A stretch of DNA of 64,000 nucleotides from JACPUW01 sp049115495 (GCA_049115495.1 JAGDZV010000003.1:1-64000), one strand, 5' to 3'; positions 1 through 8,648 are shown, numbered from the stretch's first letter. The notes: generated from the letters alone by a model not told the origin. Numbers and translations are program-made.

Positions 1-524
1 AGTGGCTTTATTCCCGATACCCGCATATTGGAATATGCGGTGGCAATTGAAAACGTATCCGTGATTAGTTTGCCTTTAATAAATAAAGTAACACGATCTT
101 TCCCATCATCTGAATAAATGAAAAGTTCATCATAATCACCTTTAAAAGAATCAGGCAATTCGATTTCAATCAAATTAAGTTTTGTCGGAGTTTCAAACTT
201 TACATGTCCTATCTGTTGTTTGTGCCATTTTTGACTCATTATTTCGGCATCAGACTGGCCATTGTCAACAATAATTGTAATCAAAATACTTAAGCTTAAT
301 AGAATCAGGCTACCCGTAACTTTTAGGAGTCTTGATTTCTCTTTAGTAAGGTAATAAATTAAGTATCCAATAACACCAGAAAGAGCTCCAAATAAACCAG
401 AATACATAATTTGAATGCTAAAGTCTGATGTTAGTTCCTTTCCGATATTTATCAGGATTAAAACAGGGATGAAAATCATAGAAATCATCCAGACTTGATT
501 TTCATTTAACTTTTTCTCAGTCAA
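1..524 (-). CDS. Uncharacterised membrane protein, 3' end cut by the window edge
   Basis: An open frame runs without a stop from a TTG at 522-524 off the left edge, giving about 174 residues (begins LTEKKLNENQVWMISMIF). Two or three hydrophobic segments lie in the first 90 residues and a soluble part follows (...KWHKQQIGHVKFETPTK...). An in-frame TAA lies five codons upstream, so the start is the TTG, preceded by a purine run AAGAAG, or an ATG 12 or 15 codons later. It sits 20 bases downstream of another small membrane-protein gene on the same strand and probably shares its transcript. I do not recognise the family. The reading frame and sensible hydrophobicity are the only support. Confidence 0.6.
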   Translation of the reverse strand, partial: MTEKKLNENQVWMISMIFIPVLILINIGKELTSDFSIQIMYSGLFGALSGVIGYLIYYLTKEKSRLLKVTGSLILLSLSILITIIVDNGQSDAEIMSQKWHKQQIGHVKFETPTKLNLIEIELPDSFKGDYDELFIYSDDGKDRVTLFIKGKLITDTFSIATAYSNMRVSGIKP

Positions 525-544
525 TTTTCTTCTTATTTAATTTC

Positions 545-853
545 TTAAAAATTAATTATAGCAAGGATTAGTAAAATAGCTAATGCGAGCGAGTAGGTGC
601 CACCTAAAGCAAATTCTTTCCTTTTTGATATGATGCCATAAATAATAGCAATAATCCAAAGAAGTCCAATCCATATATACTGCCCCAAAAAAACATAAGA
701 TTGAAAGATATTACCTATTTCAGTTCCAGTTTCACCGTTGTGATCTAAAACGAAATAGAAGTATAAAAGATAGGAAAAATAGAAGCCTAAAGTTAATAAG
801 ATATGAAGCGCAATGATTCTGTATCTAATTTTCATCTTTAAAGTTGTTTTCAA
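545..853 (-). CDS. Small hypothetical membrane protein (102 aa)
   Basis: About three hydrophobic segments occupy nearly the whole protein (IIALHILLTLGFYFSYLLYF, then YIWIGLLWIIAIIYGII, then a C-terminal helix), which predicts an inner-membrane protein. A TTG start at 853 has a good Shine-Dalgarno-like AGGTGG seven bases upstream; the alternative is an ATG at 835 that loses six residues. It lies 34 bases after the 178-residue gene and 20 bases before the partial membrane gene, so it is likely in the same leftward operon. No family recognised. Confidence 0.55.
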   Translation of the reverse strand: MKTTLKMKIRYRIIALHILLTLGFYFSYLLYFYFVLDHNGETGTEIGNIFQSYVFLGQYIWIGLLWIIAIIYGIISKRKEFALGGTYSLALAILLILAIINF

Positions 854-887
854 TTGCCGCCACCTAATTAGGAGTTATAAGTAATAA

Positions 888-1424
888 TCACTTCTTTTCA
901 TTCATAGCAATGAGTTTCTTTCTTATAAACCTTACGAAACCATTGGTAGGGAAGATGTACTCATCTTCTTCTGATTTAGTTTCAGAATTGCTATTGTCTT
1001 CATAAGGGCTTAGCCAAAGGCCTGACACTTCAACATAAACATCTTCGTTCGGCTTTTTATCAAAGCTCAACCATTTTTGGCCACATAAAACATTACCTGT
1101 TTCAATACTTTGCACTTTACCCGCACCGTGAAGCTCATCAACTCCAATTTGTAAAGTCTCAATGGTTTTTGACGATTTGTTATCTAGTAAAACTTTAGTG
1201 TTTCCTGTAGCAAATACACTTCTGCCATCGGCGGTTATTCTATATCCATTCCAAGGTGTACTGCTCATTTTTGATGACTCAGTTTTAACCATAAGGGTTT
1301 CATTATTTACCAAGTCATCCGGTCCAATTACTAATACTGTAACTTCATCACCCTTATTAAGCTTATCAATGTCTTTTGCCTTTTTATCAGGTGTTCTTAC
1401 CTTTTGAAAAAACTTAATTGCCAT
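888..1424 (-). CDS. Hypothetical protein, faint Hint/intein-like middle
   Basis: A 178-residue soluble protein without signal peptide or membrane segment. The middle (VFATGNTKVLLDNKSSKTIE, then a turn ending VDEL) resembles the start of Hint domains, where a Cys-x-x-x-G-T-K-V stretch is followed by an 'IEDLKVGDEV' motif, but the catalytic Cys is absent, so autoprocessing is not supported. The C-terminus is basic (FIRKKLIAMNEKK). The ATG lies five bases after the M1 peptidase stop, so translation may be coupled. Family otherwise not recognised; the Hint resemblance is a weak inference. Confidence 0.55.
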   Translation of the reverse strand: MAIKFFQKVRTPDKKAKDIDKLNKGDEVTVLVIGPDDLVNNETLMVKTESSKMSSTPWNGYRITADGRSVFATGNTKVLLDNKSSKTIETLQIGVDELHGAGKVQSIETGNVLCGQKWLSFDKKPNEDVYVEVSGLWLSPYEDNSNSETKSEEDEYIFPTNGFVRFIRKKLIAMNEKK

Positions 1425-1429
1425 TTTTT

Positions 1430-3742
1430 CTATTCTTCTAGCGATTCATTTCTATTATTTCGCTGCATAGGGTTTTCACGATCAAAATTGCCACGCTGCT
1501 TAAACAATTCAAACCTTGTTGGTTCAATTCTCGGAGGATAGTAATTGTCATTTCTATCAATATCAGCCACTTCTAAAAATGGATCTAAGGTTACCGAAGT
1601 TACTTCCTTTTTTCTAGGAAAAACTTTGGTAGCCTTATCGTTACCCATTTTCCAAATCTCTGCAGGAATTCGAATTACCTCGTTGCTACCATCGGTATAT
1701 TCAAACTTTATAATAACGGGCATTACAAGGCCGCCTTTATTTTCAAGAGTTACTTCGTAGTAATTATAATCAGCATCAATAATGGCCTTTTCGTCATCAT
1801 CAAGTCTTTTGTAATAGTTCTCAAAATCTAGAATGTCAACCTCGTAAACCTTAAATTTATCGTGGGTAATGTAGAAATCTCTTAAGTCTTCATCATCTTC
1901 AACCATCGATCTTTCTATGTCTTCATCATTCCTAATTTCTGATATGCCGCGCTCCCTTTCTTCGTATTCTTTCTTAGCTAATGGTTTTTCAACGTTTGGA
2001 TCTTTTGTATCAATTTTATACCATTTAAAATCTGCAATTGATTGATCACAATGATCTGTAGTATAGAACCATCCTCTCCAAAACCAATCAAGGTCTACTC
2101 CGCTTGCATCTTCCATGGTTCTAAAGAAATCAGCCGGACTTGGATGTTTGTATGCCCAACGTGTACTGTACTCCTTAAATGCAAAGTCAAACAGCTCACG
2201 GCCTAAAACACTCTCTCTCAAAATATTTAAACCCGTTGCAGGCTTTCCATATGCATTATTGCCAAATTGAAATATGCTTTCTGAGTTTGTCATAATAGGA
2301 GAGATGTTGCTTTTATCGCCCGCCATGTAAGGAACAATGTTGGCAGCAGGTCCTCTTCTCGAGGGGTAGTTTCTGTCCCACTCTTGTTCGGTTAGGTATT
2401 GCACAAAAGTGTTTAAGCCTTCATCCATCCATGTCCACTGTCGCTCATCAGAATTTATAATCATAGGGAAAAAGTTATGCCCCACCTCATGAATAATTAC
2501 GCTTATCATTCCATGCTTAGTGCCAGCGCTGTAAGTACCATCAGGCTCAGGTCTACCACCATTAAAGCAAATCATTGGGTATTCCATACCTATCCTATTG
2601 GCATGTACCGAAATGGCTACTGGGTATTCGTAATCGCAAGTAAACTTACTGTAGGTTTTTATGGTATGATCAACCACCTTAGTTGAATATCGTTCCCAAA
2701 GCGGGTTTCCTTCTTTAGGGTAATAGCTCATGCTCATTATGGTTTTGCCATTAATTGGTGTACCCATGGCATCCCAAATAAACTTTCTAGAACTTGCAAA
2801 AGCAAAGTCTCTAACGTTTTTAGCATAAAAACTCCATGTTTTGGAGCCTTTTGCTTTGGTTTTTTCATTCTCTTCGGCTTCTTCTTGGGTAACAATCATT
2901 ACCGGTTCTGTGGCCGTTCTTGCCTTGGCAAATCGTCTGCGCTGCTCTGCGGTAAGTACACTTTTAGCATTTTGTAATTCACCTGTTGAAGCTACAATAT
3001 GATCGCTAGGAACAGTAATATCTACTTTATAGTCTCCAAAAGTTAAGGTAAACTCACCTCTGCCTAGAAACTGCTTGTTTTGCCAGCCCACATTATCAAT
3101 GTAAACACACATTCTTGGGTAAAACTGTGCAATAGTGTACAGGTAATTATCTTCTTCTTCAAAATATTCAAGGCCTGATCGGCCACCAATTTTCATTCTA
3201 TCATTGATATTGTACCACCATTTGATTTTAAATGAGAAAGATGCGCCAGACTTTAGTGTTCTTGGTAAGTCAATTCTCATCATGGTTTCTACAACGGTAT
3301 AGTCTAGTTTGTTGCCTGATGCATCTGTAACCGACATGAGTTTAAATCCGCCATCAAAATCATTTAGCAGCCTTTGCATCTCATTAAAACCCATGCGCCC
3401 GGTTATTTTGTTTTGGGCCACTTTAGATCGCATTGAGTTTTGCGCTCTAACATTTTGATCAAGCTGAAGCCACAAATACTTAAGTGCATCAGGAGAGTTG
3501 TTGGTATAGGTAATGGTCTCAGCTCCCGTTATGGTTTGTTTGTCATCATCTAAAGTAATGTCAATGTCATAATCTGCTTTTTGCTGCCAGTATTCGTGTC
3601 CTGGTGCCCCTGAAGCAGTTCTGTAGGTATTTGGAGTAGGTAATTCAGTACCCAACTGCCTAAACTTATTTAGGTTAATGTTTTCTTGAGAAAATGCCGT
3701 AATGGCGAAAAATGAAAAGAACAGACTTAAATATTTGTTCAT
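1430..3742 (-). CDS. M1 family metallopeptidase, secreted
   Basis: A zinc aminopeptidase-type protein of 770 residues. The gluzincin motif HEVGH (about 418-422) is followed 18 residues later by the third zinc ligand in WMDEGLN (E441), and GMEYP (about 385) corresponds to the GxMEN substrate-binding motif of the family. The start was set at the ATG at 3742 because it gives a clean signal peptide (MNKYLSLFFSFFAITAFSQ); an open frame extends 25 codons further but into the preceding gene. The protein is therefore predicted periplasmic or surface exposed. The acidic C-terminal third (after 600) is variable in the family. It starts two bases after the HupE-like gene stop, indicating one operon. Confidence 0.93.
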   Translation of the reverse strand: MNKYLSLFFSFFAITAFSQENINLNKFRQLGTELPTPNTYRTASGAPGHEYWQQKADYDIDITLDDDKQTITGAETITYTNNSPDALKYLWLQLDQNVRAQNSMRSKVAQNKITGRMGFNEMQRLLNDFDGGFKLMSVTDASGNKLDYTVVETMMRIDLPRTLKSGASFSFKIKWWYNINDRMKIGGRSGLEYFEEEDNYLYTIAQFYPRMCVYIDNVGWQNKQFLGRGEFTLTFGDYKVDITVPSDHIVASTGELQNAKSVLTAEQRRRFAKARTATEPVMIVTQEEAEENEKTKAKGSKTWSFYAKNVRDFAFASSRKFIWDAMGTPINGKTIMSMSYYPKEGNPLWERYSTKVVDHTIKTYSKFTCDYEYPVAISVHANRIGMEYPMICFNGGRPEPDGTYSAGTKHGMISVIIHEVGHNFFPMIINSDERQWTWMDEGLNTFVQYLTEQEWDRNYPSRRGPAANIVPYMAGDKSNISPIMTNSESIFQFGNNAYGKPATGLNILRESVLGRELFDFAFKEYSTRWAYKHPSPADFFRTMEDASGVDLDWFWRGWFYTTDHCDQSIADFKWYKIDTKDPNVEKPLAKKEYEERERGISEIRNDEDIERSMVEDDEDLRDFYITHDKFKVYEVDILDFENYYKRLDDDEKAIIDADYNYYEVTLENKGGLVMPVIIKFEYTDGSNEVIRIPAEIWKMGNDKATKVFPRKKEVTSVTLDPFLEVADIDRNDNYYPPRIEPTRFELFKQRGNFDRENPMQRNNRNESLEE

Positions 3743-3744
3743 GT

Positions 3745-4344
3745 TTACCAAAGTTTGTTTTCGAAAATGAGTTGTAGTGAAAGGCAAAATGCCCCACCCA
3801 TAAAGAATAAAACCCAATGGGCTTTTTTTATACCGAGTATTTGTTCTGCAATTAAATTCAATACCAATATAACAGCTACTATTAATAACTGTCCTGCTTC
3901 AATTCCAAGATTAAAAGACAACATTGGCACTAAAAAGTTTAAGTCTTGGGGTAGCATATCACCCAAATAACCTGAAAAACCAGCCCCATGAATCAAACCA
4001 AAAAGAGTAATTATCAAGAACTGAAGAGCTGTAAATTCAGTAAGACTTTTACTTTGGCTTCTAAAAGCCGTAAAAAGTGCCGATATGGCTATTGTTATAG
4101 GTATAGCAAATTCAATATATTCAATTGGAATCTGCCAAATTTTTAAGGTGCTAAGAGTTAACGAGATGGAGTGGCCAAGGGTAAAGCCGGTTACTGACCA
4201 AAACACTTTTTTCCAATGCCATACTTGGTAGGCAATGGTAATCGTAAGCAAAAACAGCATATGGTCATAAGCGCCAATATCGCTTATGTGCAGGGTTCCG
4301 AGTTTAAAGTAAGTACTAAACAGAATTTGCTGATTTTTGCGCAA
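3745..4344 (-). CDS. HupE/UreJ-family membrane protein
   Basis: A polytopic protein of 199 residues with about six hydrophobic segments. The family signature is visible: AYDHMLFLLTITIAY near residue 25, FTLGHSISLTLS around 55, and GLIHGAGFSGYLGDM around 120, each with conserved His or Asp of the kind found in HupE/UreJ metal-permease-like proteins. The true substrate of this Bacteroidota subgroup is not established; nickel or cobalt transport is known for distant members only. The only upstream start is TTG at 4342-4344. It is divergent from a DUF6702 gene 23 bases away and is followed directly by the M1 peptidase gene, an arrangement recurring in this phylum from my general knowledge. Confidence 0.85.
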   Translation of the reverse strand: MRKNQQILFSTYFKLGTLHISDIGAYDHMLFLLTITIAYQVWHWKKVFWSVTGFTLGHSISLTLSTLKIWQIPIEYIEFAIPITIAISALFTAFRSQSKSLTEFTALQFLIITLFGLIHGAGFSGYLGDMLPQDLNFLVPMLSFNLGIEAGQLLIVAVILVLNLIAEQILGIKKAHWVLFFMGGAFCLSLQLIFENKLW

Positions 4345-4367
4345 AGAAAAGCGAATTCAAAAAAAAT

Positions 4368-4871
4368 ATGAAGCCATTAAGATTTAGGTTGTTAATATTA
4401 AGCTTTTTCATGCTTTCGCTAGGGTTTAAGACTAACATGCATAAGTTTTATGTAAGCATGACCAGCATTGATTTGAGCAGAGATGGCGAAAAGCTTGAGT
4501 GTAGCATAAAATTGTTTAGAGATGACCTTGAACTGGCATTAACTGAGAGCGAAGGGGAGAAGGTGCTTTTTACACTAGGTATTTCCGAAAGTAAAATTTC
4601 AAATTTGATTGATGACTACATGCTTGATCATTTTGTATTGGTAGCTGATGATAACATGGAAAGAACATTTATTGGTGCTGAGATTGAGGAAGAAATAGTA
4701 TGGGTTTACATTGAGTATAATAAACCAAAAAGTAACTTTAGCTTAAAAAATACCTGCCTAATGGAAGTTTTTGAAGAACAAGTGAACATAGTTCATTTAA
4801 AGCAAGGTGGTAAAGTGCAAAGTGAGTTGCTCAACCTTTCAAAAAATCAGGCTGATTTTATGATTAACTAA
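4368..4871 (+). CDS. DUF6702 family protein
   Basis: A 167-residue exported protein: a hydrophobic N-terminal signal (LLILSFFMLSLGF), then HKFYVSMTSIDLSRDGEKLE and an 'IKLFRDDLELAL' stretch typical of DUF6702, a predicted beta-sandwich family. Its function is unknown. Members are usually encoded beside a HupE/UreJ-like membrane protein and an M1 peptidase, exactly as here, although in this window it is divergently oriented with only 23 bases between the start codons. That spacing forces the two promoters to overlap each other's 5' ends. Confidence 0.8.
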   Translation: MKPLRFRLLILSFFMLSLGFKTNMHKFYVSMTSIDLSRDGEKLECSIKLFRDDLELALTESEGEKVLFTLGISESKISNLIDDYMLDHFVLVADDNMERTFIGAEIEEEIVWVYIEYNKPKSNFSLKNTCLMEVFEEQVNIVHLKQGGKVQSELLNLSKNQADFMIN

Positions 4872-4893
4872 GGTGTTTTACTTAGTGTTTTTT
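4867..4893 (+). terminator. Weak candidate intrinsic terminator after the DUF6702 gene
   Basis: ACTAAG at 4867-4872 pairs with CTTAGT at 4881-4886 around an eight-base loop and is followed by GTTTTTTAC. The six-base AT-rich stem is weak, so this is tentative. Confidence 0.35.
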
Positions 4894-4965
4894 ACTTCTT
4901 TTCCCTTTTAAAAGCACCCAGATCATCTTTATGATTAAAACACTCTTTCATTTTGAAAATAAAAC

Positions 4966-5253
4966 ATGAAGGAGAATAAGTTTAATTGGAGAATTATTGT
5001 TGGAATCTTAGCTGTTTTAGTTTTTGGTGCTCGTATAGTGGTTTCATTTCAACAACGCGAAAACCAAGAGGAGCAAATGCGCATAATGGAAGAATTAAGC
5101 AGGAAACAGTTAGAAGAAGGATGGGGCCAAACAAATACTGATGAAGCCTTAAAAGAAGCGCTTGACCTTAATTTAGATGAGACTTTGAAATCACTAGATT
5201 CAACTAAAAGTGATCTTAAAGCAATTGGAAAACGACTGGATAGCTTGCAGTGA
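4966..5253 (+). CDS. Small single-pass membrane protein, hypothetical
   Basis: 95 residues. One transmembrane helix near the N-terminus (IIVGILAVLVFGARIVVSF) is followed by a highly charged, probably helical and coiled-coil-forming tail (EEQMRIMEELSRKQLEE...; ...LDETLKSLDSTKSDLKAIGKR). The tail is probably periplasmic or cytoplasmic depending on orientation; the short basic N-terminus (MKENKFNWR) favours the N-terminus inside. No family recognised. It is isolated, with intergenic repeats on its 3' side. Confidence 0.6.
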   Translation: MKENKFNWRIIVGILAVLVFGARIVVSFQQRENQEEQMRIMEELSRKQLEEGWGQTNTDEALKEALDLNLDETLKSLDSTKSDLKAIGKRLDSLQ

Positions 5254-5263
5254 TTTAAGTTTT

Positions 5264-5301
5264 TAAGTAACTGATTGACTTTTTGAATGAGCGACTGATG
5301 G
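5264..5301. repeat. Dispersed intergenic repeat, GAATGAGCGACT copy
   Basis: The string GAATGAGCGACT (5285-5296) occurs in a stretch of near-periodic 'ACTGAT/GACT' words. Its exact reverse complement AGTCGCTCATTC occurs in the intergenic region at 32880-32891, embedded in similar CACTGAGTC words. Both copies lie between genes. This looks like a short low-complexity repeat family of the genome. Confidence 0.4.
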
Positions 5302-5426
5302 TTTTGGTTCGTAAGGGCTGAGGCTTTTAGGTTTTACAGTTTCTTGTAAGCTGAGTTTGTAATTAGAGTATAAATGAAAATTTGAATGAAAGCAAGATTA
5401 AAAAGTTTGCTAAGATTTAAAAGTAG

Positions 5427-5999
5427 TTAAAGCAAAAGTTTGTATTTGTAAATGGCAAAAAACTCCCTAAACAAAGCATAGAAATCTCTAAACTCAAAAT
5501 ATGCTGGAGCTGAGCTTTCGTATTTATTTAACCCAAGCTTTGTGGCCAACAACTCAATTCTTCTAATATGATAAAACTGACTTACAAAAAGGGTGTGGCT
5601 ATTGCCATATTCAGCTTTTAGATGCTCTATGGTTGCTAAAGAGTTATTTCCATTATTGTCAATAACTATTTGATTTTTAGAAACTCCATTTTCAATTAAG
5701 TAACTGGCCATTTTGCTACCCTCTAAATGTCCTTCTTTTCCAAGGCCTCCGCTTACAAAAATTATAGCATTAGGAAAACGTTCCTGCATTCTTAACCCTT
5801 CTTCCATTCTTGCTTTAAGCCTTTTAGAAAGCGTACCATCCTCATTTACCTTATTGCCAAAAACTACTATGCAATCAGGCAAAAACGATTTTTTAATTTT
5901 TGGAAAACCACAAAATGAAGTGTAGCAGGTTTCAGCCACAAACCAGCACATTATTACCCAAGTAAAAATCTTTGCGTATGCCTTAACCTTTCTTTTCAT
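5427..5999 (-). CDS. YdcF/ElyC-family (DUF218) protein
   Basis: 190 residues with an N-terminal membrane anchor (IFTWVIMCWFVAETC) followed by a DUF218 domain. The conserved features are CIVVFGNKVNEDGTLSKRL near 45, IIFVSGGLG near 80, the acidic 'EGSKMASYLIENG' segment, and 'TLFVSQFYHIRR' near 137. Related proteins SanA and ElyC act in envelope integrity and lipid-carrier or peptidoglycan metabolism in enterobacteria, but the biochemical activity is not settled, so only the family is assigned. It stands alone, divergent from the phytochrome gene with 300 bases between. Confidence 0.85.
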   Translation of the reverse strand: MKRKVKAYAKIFTWVIMCWFVAETCYTSFCGFPKIKKSFLPDCIVVFGNKVNEDGTLSKRLKARMEEGLRMQERFPNAIIFVSGGLGKEGHLEGSKMASYLIENGVSKNQIVIDNNGNNSLATIEHLKAEYGNSHTLFVSQFYHIRRIELLATKLGLNKYESSAPAYFEFRDFYALFREFFAIYKYKLLL

Positions 6000-6211
6000 G
6001 AAATTGAGATTTGTTTTTGAGCGGCCGTGGTTTTAAACCACTAGAAACTTTAAATCATATGCGAAAATTGTATTAAGATGAGTATTTGTACTATTAGAAA
6101 CAATGTGTTCTTTTAATTTACTGATAATATAGAAGGCAGCCATTAACCGAAATAGAGCCCATATGCTTGGTGATGGAAAGGTTGTGTGGGAATCGCAGAA
6201 GTTTTTTCGCC

Positions 6212-6245
6212 TTTTTGTTGTTAAGACTTGTTTTCAATGACTTTG
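6212..6245 (+). promoter_or_regulatory. Candidate promoter of the phytochrome-heme oxygenase pair
   Basis: The 300-base gap 6000-6299 holds a TTTTTG (6212-6217) and, 20 bases on, TGACTTTG (6238-6245). These approximate the Bacteroidetes -33 TTTG and -7 TAnnTTTG boxes with one mismatch and about 55 bases to the start codon. A short palindrome GTGGTTTTAAACCAC lies at 6027-6041. Nothing else was seen in the gap. Confidence 0.3.
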
Positions 6246-6299
6246 CTCATTTATACAACTTATTTAATTTCTTAAAATTGTTATCGCTTAAAACCGACT

Positions 6300-8003
6300 A
6301 TGGAAAAGGTATCTCAAGAGCAATATTCTTCAAACTACGTTGATTTTAAATTATCAGAAAAAAACTGTGGAAAAGAGCCTATTCATAGGCCAATTGTAAT
6401 TCATTCTCATGGTGCAATGATTGCATGGGATATTACAAACCCCAGTATTCCTTTATTTTTTAGTGAGAATCTGCCTTTGATTGTTGGCATTGACGAATTC
6501 TATATTTGGAGCGAAGAGCCAAAAACTTGGATGCCACCCAAAATGTTTAGTGCCTTTATGGAGTGGGATCAAATGGAGCAGTGGGAGCTTCAAGACCCCA
6601 TTACATTTACCGAAAACAATATAGAGTGGAATCTTATTAGGCATATAAATAGCAATATTCTAATTTATGAAATTGAACCTGCCAATAGAATTCCCAGAAG
6701 CGAGCTTAATGAGCAAGACCTTTTTAATAGGTTTAGGTATGTAACCAGGGTTTTTGAAAATTACCTTGATTTTGAATCTCTTTTCGAAGCTTTTTGCGAT
6801 AGATTTAGGCAAGTTTCTGGCTACGATAGGGTAATGGTTTATCAGTTTGACCAAGACAACCATGGCTTTGTAGTAGGCGAGAGTAAAAAAGAAGGCTTGG
6901 AGTCATTTTTAGGTTTGCATTATCCTGCAACTGATATTCCTAAAATAGCCCGCGAGCTTTTTTTAAAAAATAAGAGTAGAATAATACCTGACGTAAATAA
7001 TAGATACGCCAAGCTGCACTTTAACGAAGAAGTAGAAGATATTTATGGAAAACTTAATCTAACCTTTACGCAACTAAGAGGCACTTCTCCAATACATATT
7101 CAGTATTTAAAAAATATGGGGGTACAGGCATCTTTAACCTATGCCATTATTGTAGAAAACAAGCTTTGGGGCCTTGTAGCATGTCATAATTATGAGCCTT
7201 TGTTTGTACCGTTTACAGCTCGAAAAGTATTCGAAATGATTACAGATGCTTTGTCTGTGAGAATTTCTCAGCTAAACTTTGAAATATTGAGAGTTGAAGA
7301 TGAATGGTATGATAATAAGCTCGAATTATTTGAACAATTATTAGACACTAACTCTAAGCCAGATTTAATTGATTTAACTGAGGTTTTAGAAGAAGATGGT
7401 TCGGCCGTAATTGATGAGAACTTTAATGTTAGTAGCCGTGGACTATCTGCTTTACCCAATGTAATTAAAGCTATAACCTTATGGTTAGATGATGAAAATA
7501 AATGGAGTAAAAGCAATAGCTTTTTTAGTGATAATATACATTCGCTTTTACCCAATGGTATTAACCTTAGCCCTGAAATAGGTGGACTTGCCTGTGCCAA
7601 AATTCCTTCTTCAAAAAATACGGTTGTTTTTTGGTTTAGAAGATCACAAGAAACTATATACCAATGGGCAGGTGATCCTAGTCAGCCATATGAAGTTGCA
7701 GAGAACGCAGAAGGAACATTCTCTATGGGGCCAAGAAGATCTTTTGAAAGGTGGAAAAGTGCGGTTCAATTGGAGTCAGAACCATGGTCTAAAACCTCAT
7801 TAAAAATAATCGAAGAATTGAGCCTTTTAGTCGGCAAAAGAATAGTTGCTTCTGATGGAGGCCTAGGAGCGACTAAAGATGAAATAAATGAGAGAATTGA
7901 AATGATTAAGAATTCTTTGGGCAACGGAGAATCAAATATAAATGCTGAAGCTCAAGAACAGTTATTGGCACTGCAGCGCTTGGTTAATAATTTTAAAAGC
8001 TAA
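6300..8003 (+). CDS. Bacteriophytochrome photosensory protein (PAS-GAF-PHY) without a kinase
   Basis: 567 residues carrying only the photosensory core. The N-terminal Cys23 in NCGKEPIHRP is the biliverdin attachment site of bacteriophytochromes. The PAS part is about 25-125 and the GAF about 140-325, with ATDIP (211-214 region, DIP 212-214), GYDRVMVYQFD (174-184), SPIHIQYLKNMG with H266, and ACHNYEP with H296. The PHY domain is about 340-515, with tongue motifs QWAGDP (W456) and PRRSF (478-482). All known chromophore-contact residues that I can check are present, so it should bind biliverdin and photoconvert. After PHY there are only about 55 helical residues and no HisKA, ATPase, GGDEF or other output. 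Its partner must therefore act in trans. A heme oxygenase gene follows 60 bases later. Confidence 0.95.
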   Translation: MEKVSQEQYSSNYVDFKLSEKNCGKEPIHRPIVIHSHGAMIAWDITNPSIPLFFSENLPLIVGIDEFYIWSEEPKTWMPPKMFSAFMEWDQMEQWELQDPITFTENNIEWNLIRHINSNILIYEIEPANRIPRSELNEQDLFNRFRYVTRVFENYLDFESLFEAFCDRFRQVSGYDRVMVYQFDQDNHGFVVGESKKEGLESFLGLHYPATDIPKIARELFLKNKSRIIPDVNNRYAKLHFNEEVEDIYGKLNLTFTQLRGTSPIHIQYLKNMGVQASLTYAIIVENKLWGLVACHNYEPLFVPFTARKVFEMITDALSVRISQLNFEILRVEDEWYDNKLELFEQLLDTNSKPDLIDLTEVLEEDGSAVIDENFNVSSRGLSALPNVIKAITLWLDDENKWSKSNSFFSDNIHSLLPNGINLSPEIGGLACAKIPSSKNTVVFWFRRSQETIYQWAGDPSQPYEVAENAEGTFSMGPRRSFERWKSAVQLESEPWSKTSLKIIEELSLLVGKRIVASDGGLGATKDEINERIEMIKNSLGNGESNINAEAQEQLLALQRLVNNFKS

Positions 8004-8063
8004 TTAGATCATTTAGCAAGTGATTATACTTTATTTGCGGTTTATACTTGCTATTAGCTATAC

Positions 8064-8648
8064 ATGTTAGATAAACATCAAGAACTTAAAAAGGCCACCG
8101 CAACAATTCATGCCGAAACAGAGAAATTGGTTGGCGCCAAAGATTTATTTACCAATTTAAACCTTGGTAAATACAAGCACTTTTTATTAAGCCACTATTT
8201 ACTTCATAAAAATGTTTCTGTTTTATATGGCGAAATTGTGGGTTTAGGCGAGGAGCATAAAATTCTTGATTGGCCCAACTCTAACAAGCTTAGCGCACTT
8301 GAAAACGACCTTAAAAAATTGGATGTTGACTTGCCGAATGTTGAATCAATTTTTAGGGAAATTGATTATCCATTTTGGTTGGGCTTGTGCTACGTTGTTG
8401 AAGGATCTGCTTTGGGCAATATGCATATTTTCAAGGCATTCTCAAGGTTCAAATGTTTTAACGACTGGAATGCCAACGCATTTTTGAAGAGAAGCCCAGA
8501 AGATATTATGACCAGATGGAATGCTTTTAAGGCACTACTAAATAAAGATATGCAGCTTGCTTATAAAGATGTGGAAAAAGGTGCTTTTACAGGTTTTGAC
8601 CTTTATGCTAAGCTTTGGACAAAAGCAAGTTCAATTTTAAAAGATTAA
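8064..8648 (+). CDS. Biliverdin-producing heme oxygenase
   Basis: 194 residues, the normal size for bacterial heme oxygenases. KKATATIHAETEKL gives the proximal heme ligand His16, and EGSALGNMHI (about 113-122) matches the distal-helix glycine-rich segment. It opens heme to biliverdin, iron and CO; biliverdin is the chromophore required by the phytochrome encoded just upstream, and the two are almost certainly co-transcribed. The stop codon overlaps, by four bases, the stop of the convergent response regulator gene. Confidence 0.9.
   Translation: MLDKHQELKKATATIHAETEKLVGAKDLFTNLNLGKYKHFLLSHYLLHKNVSVLYGEIVGLGEEHKILDWPNSNKLSALENDLKKLDVDLPNVESIFREIDYPFWLGLCYVVEGSALGNMHIFKAFSRFKCFNDWNANAFLKRSPEDIMTRWNAFKALLNKDMQLAYKDVEKGAFTGFDLYAKLWTKASSILKD

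Noticed and set aside
21..40. Nine-base hairpin CCGCATATT/AATATGCGG at the left edge
   Set aside because: It lies within the open frame of the partial membrane protein and has no T-run; its meaning cannot be judged from the fragment.
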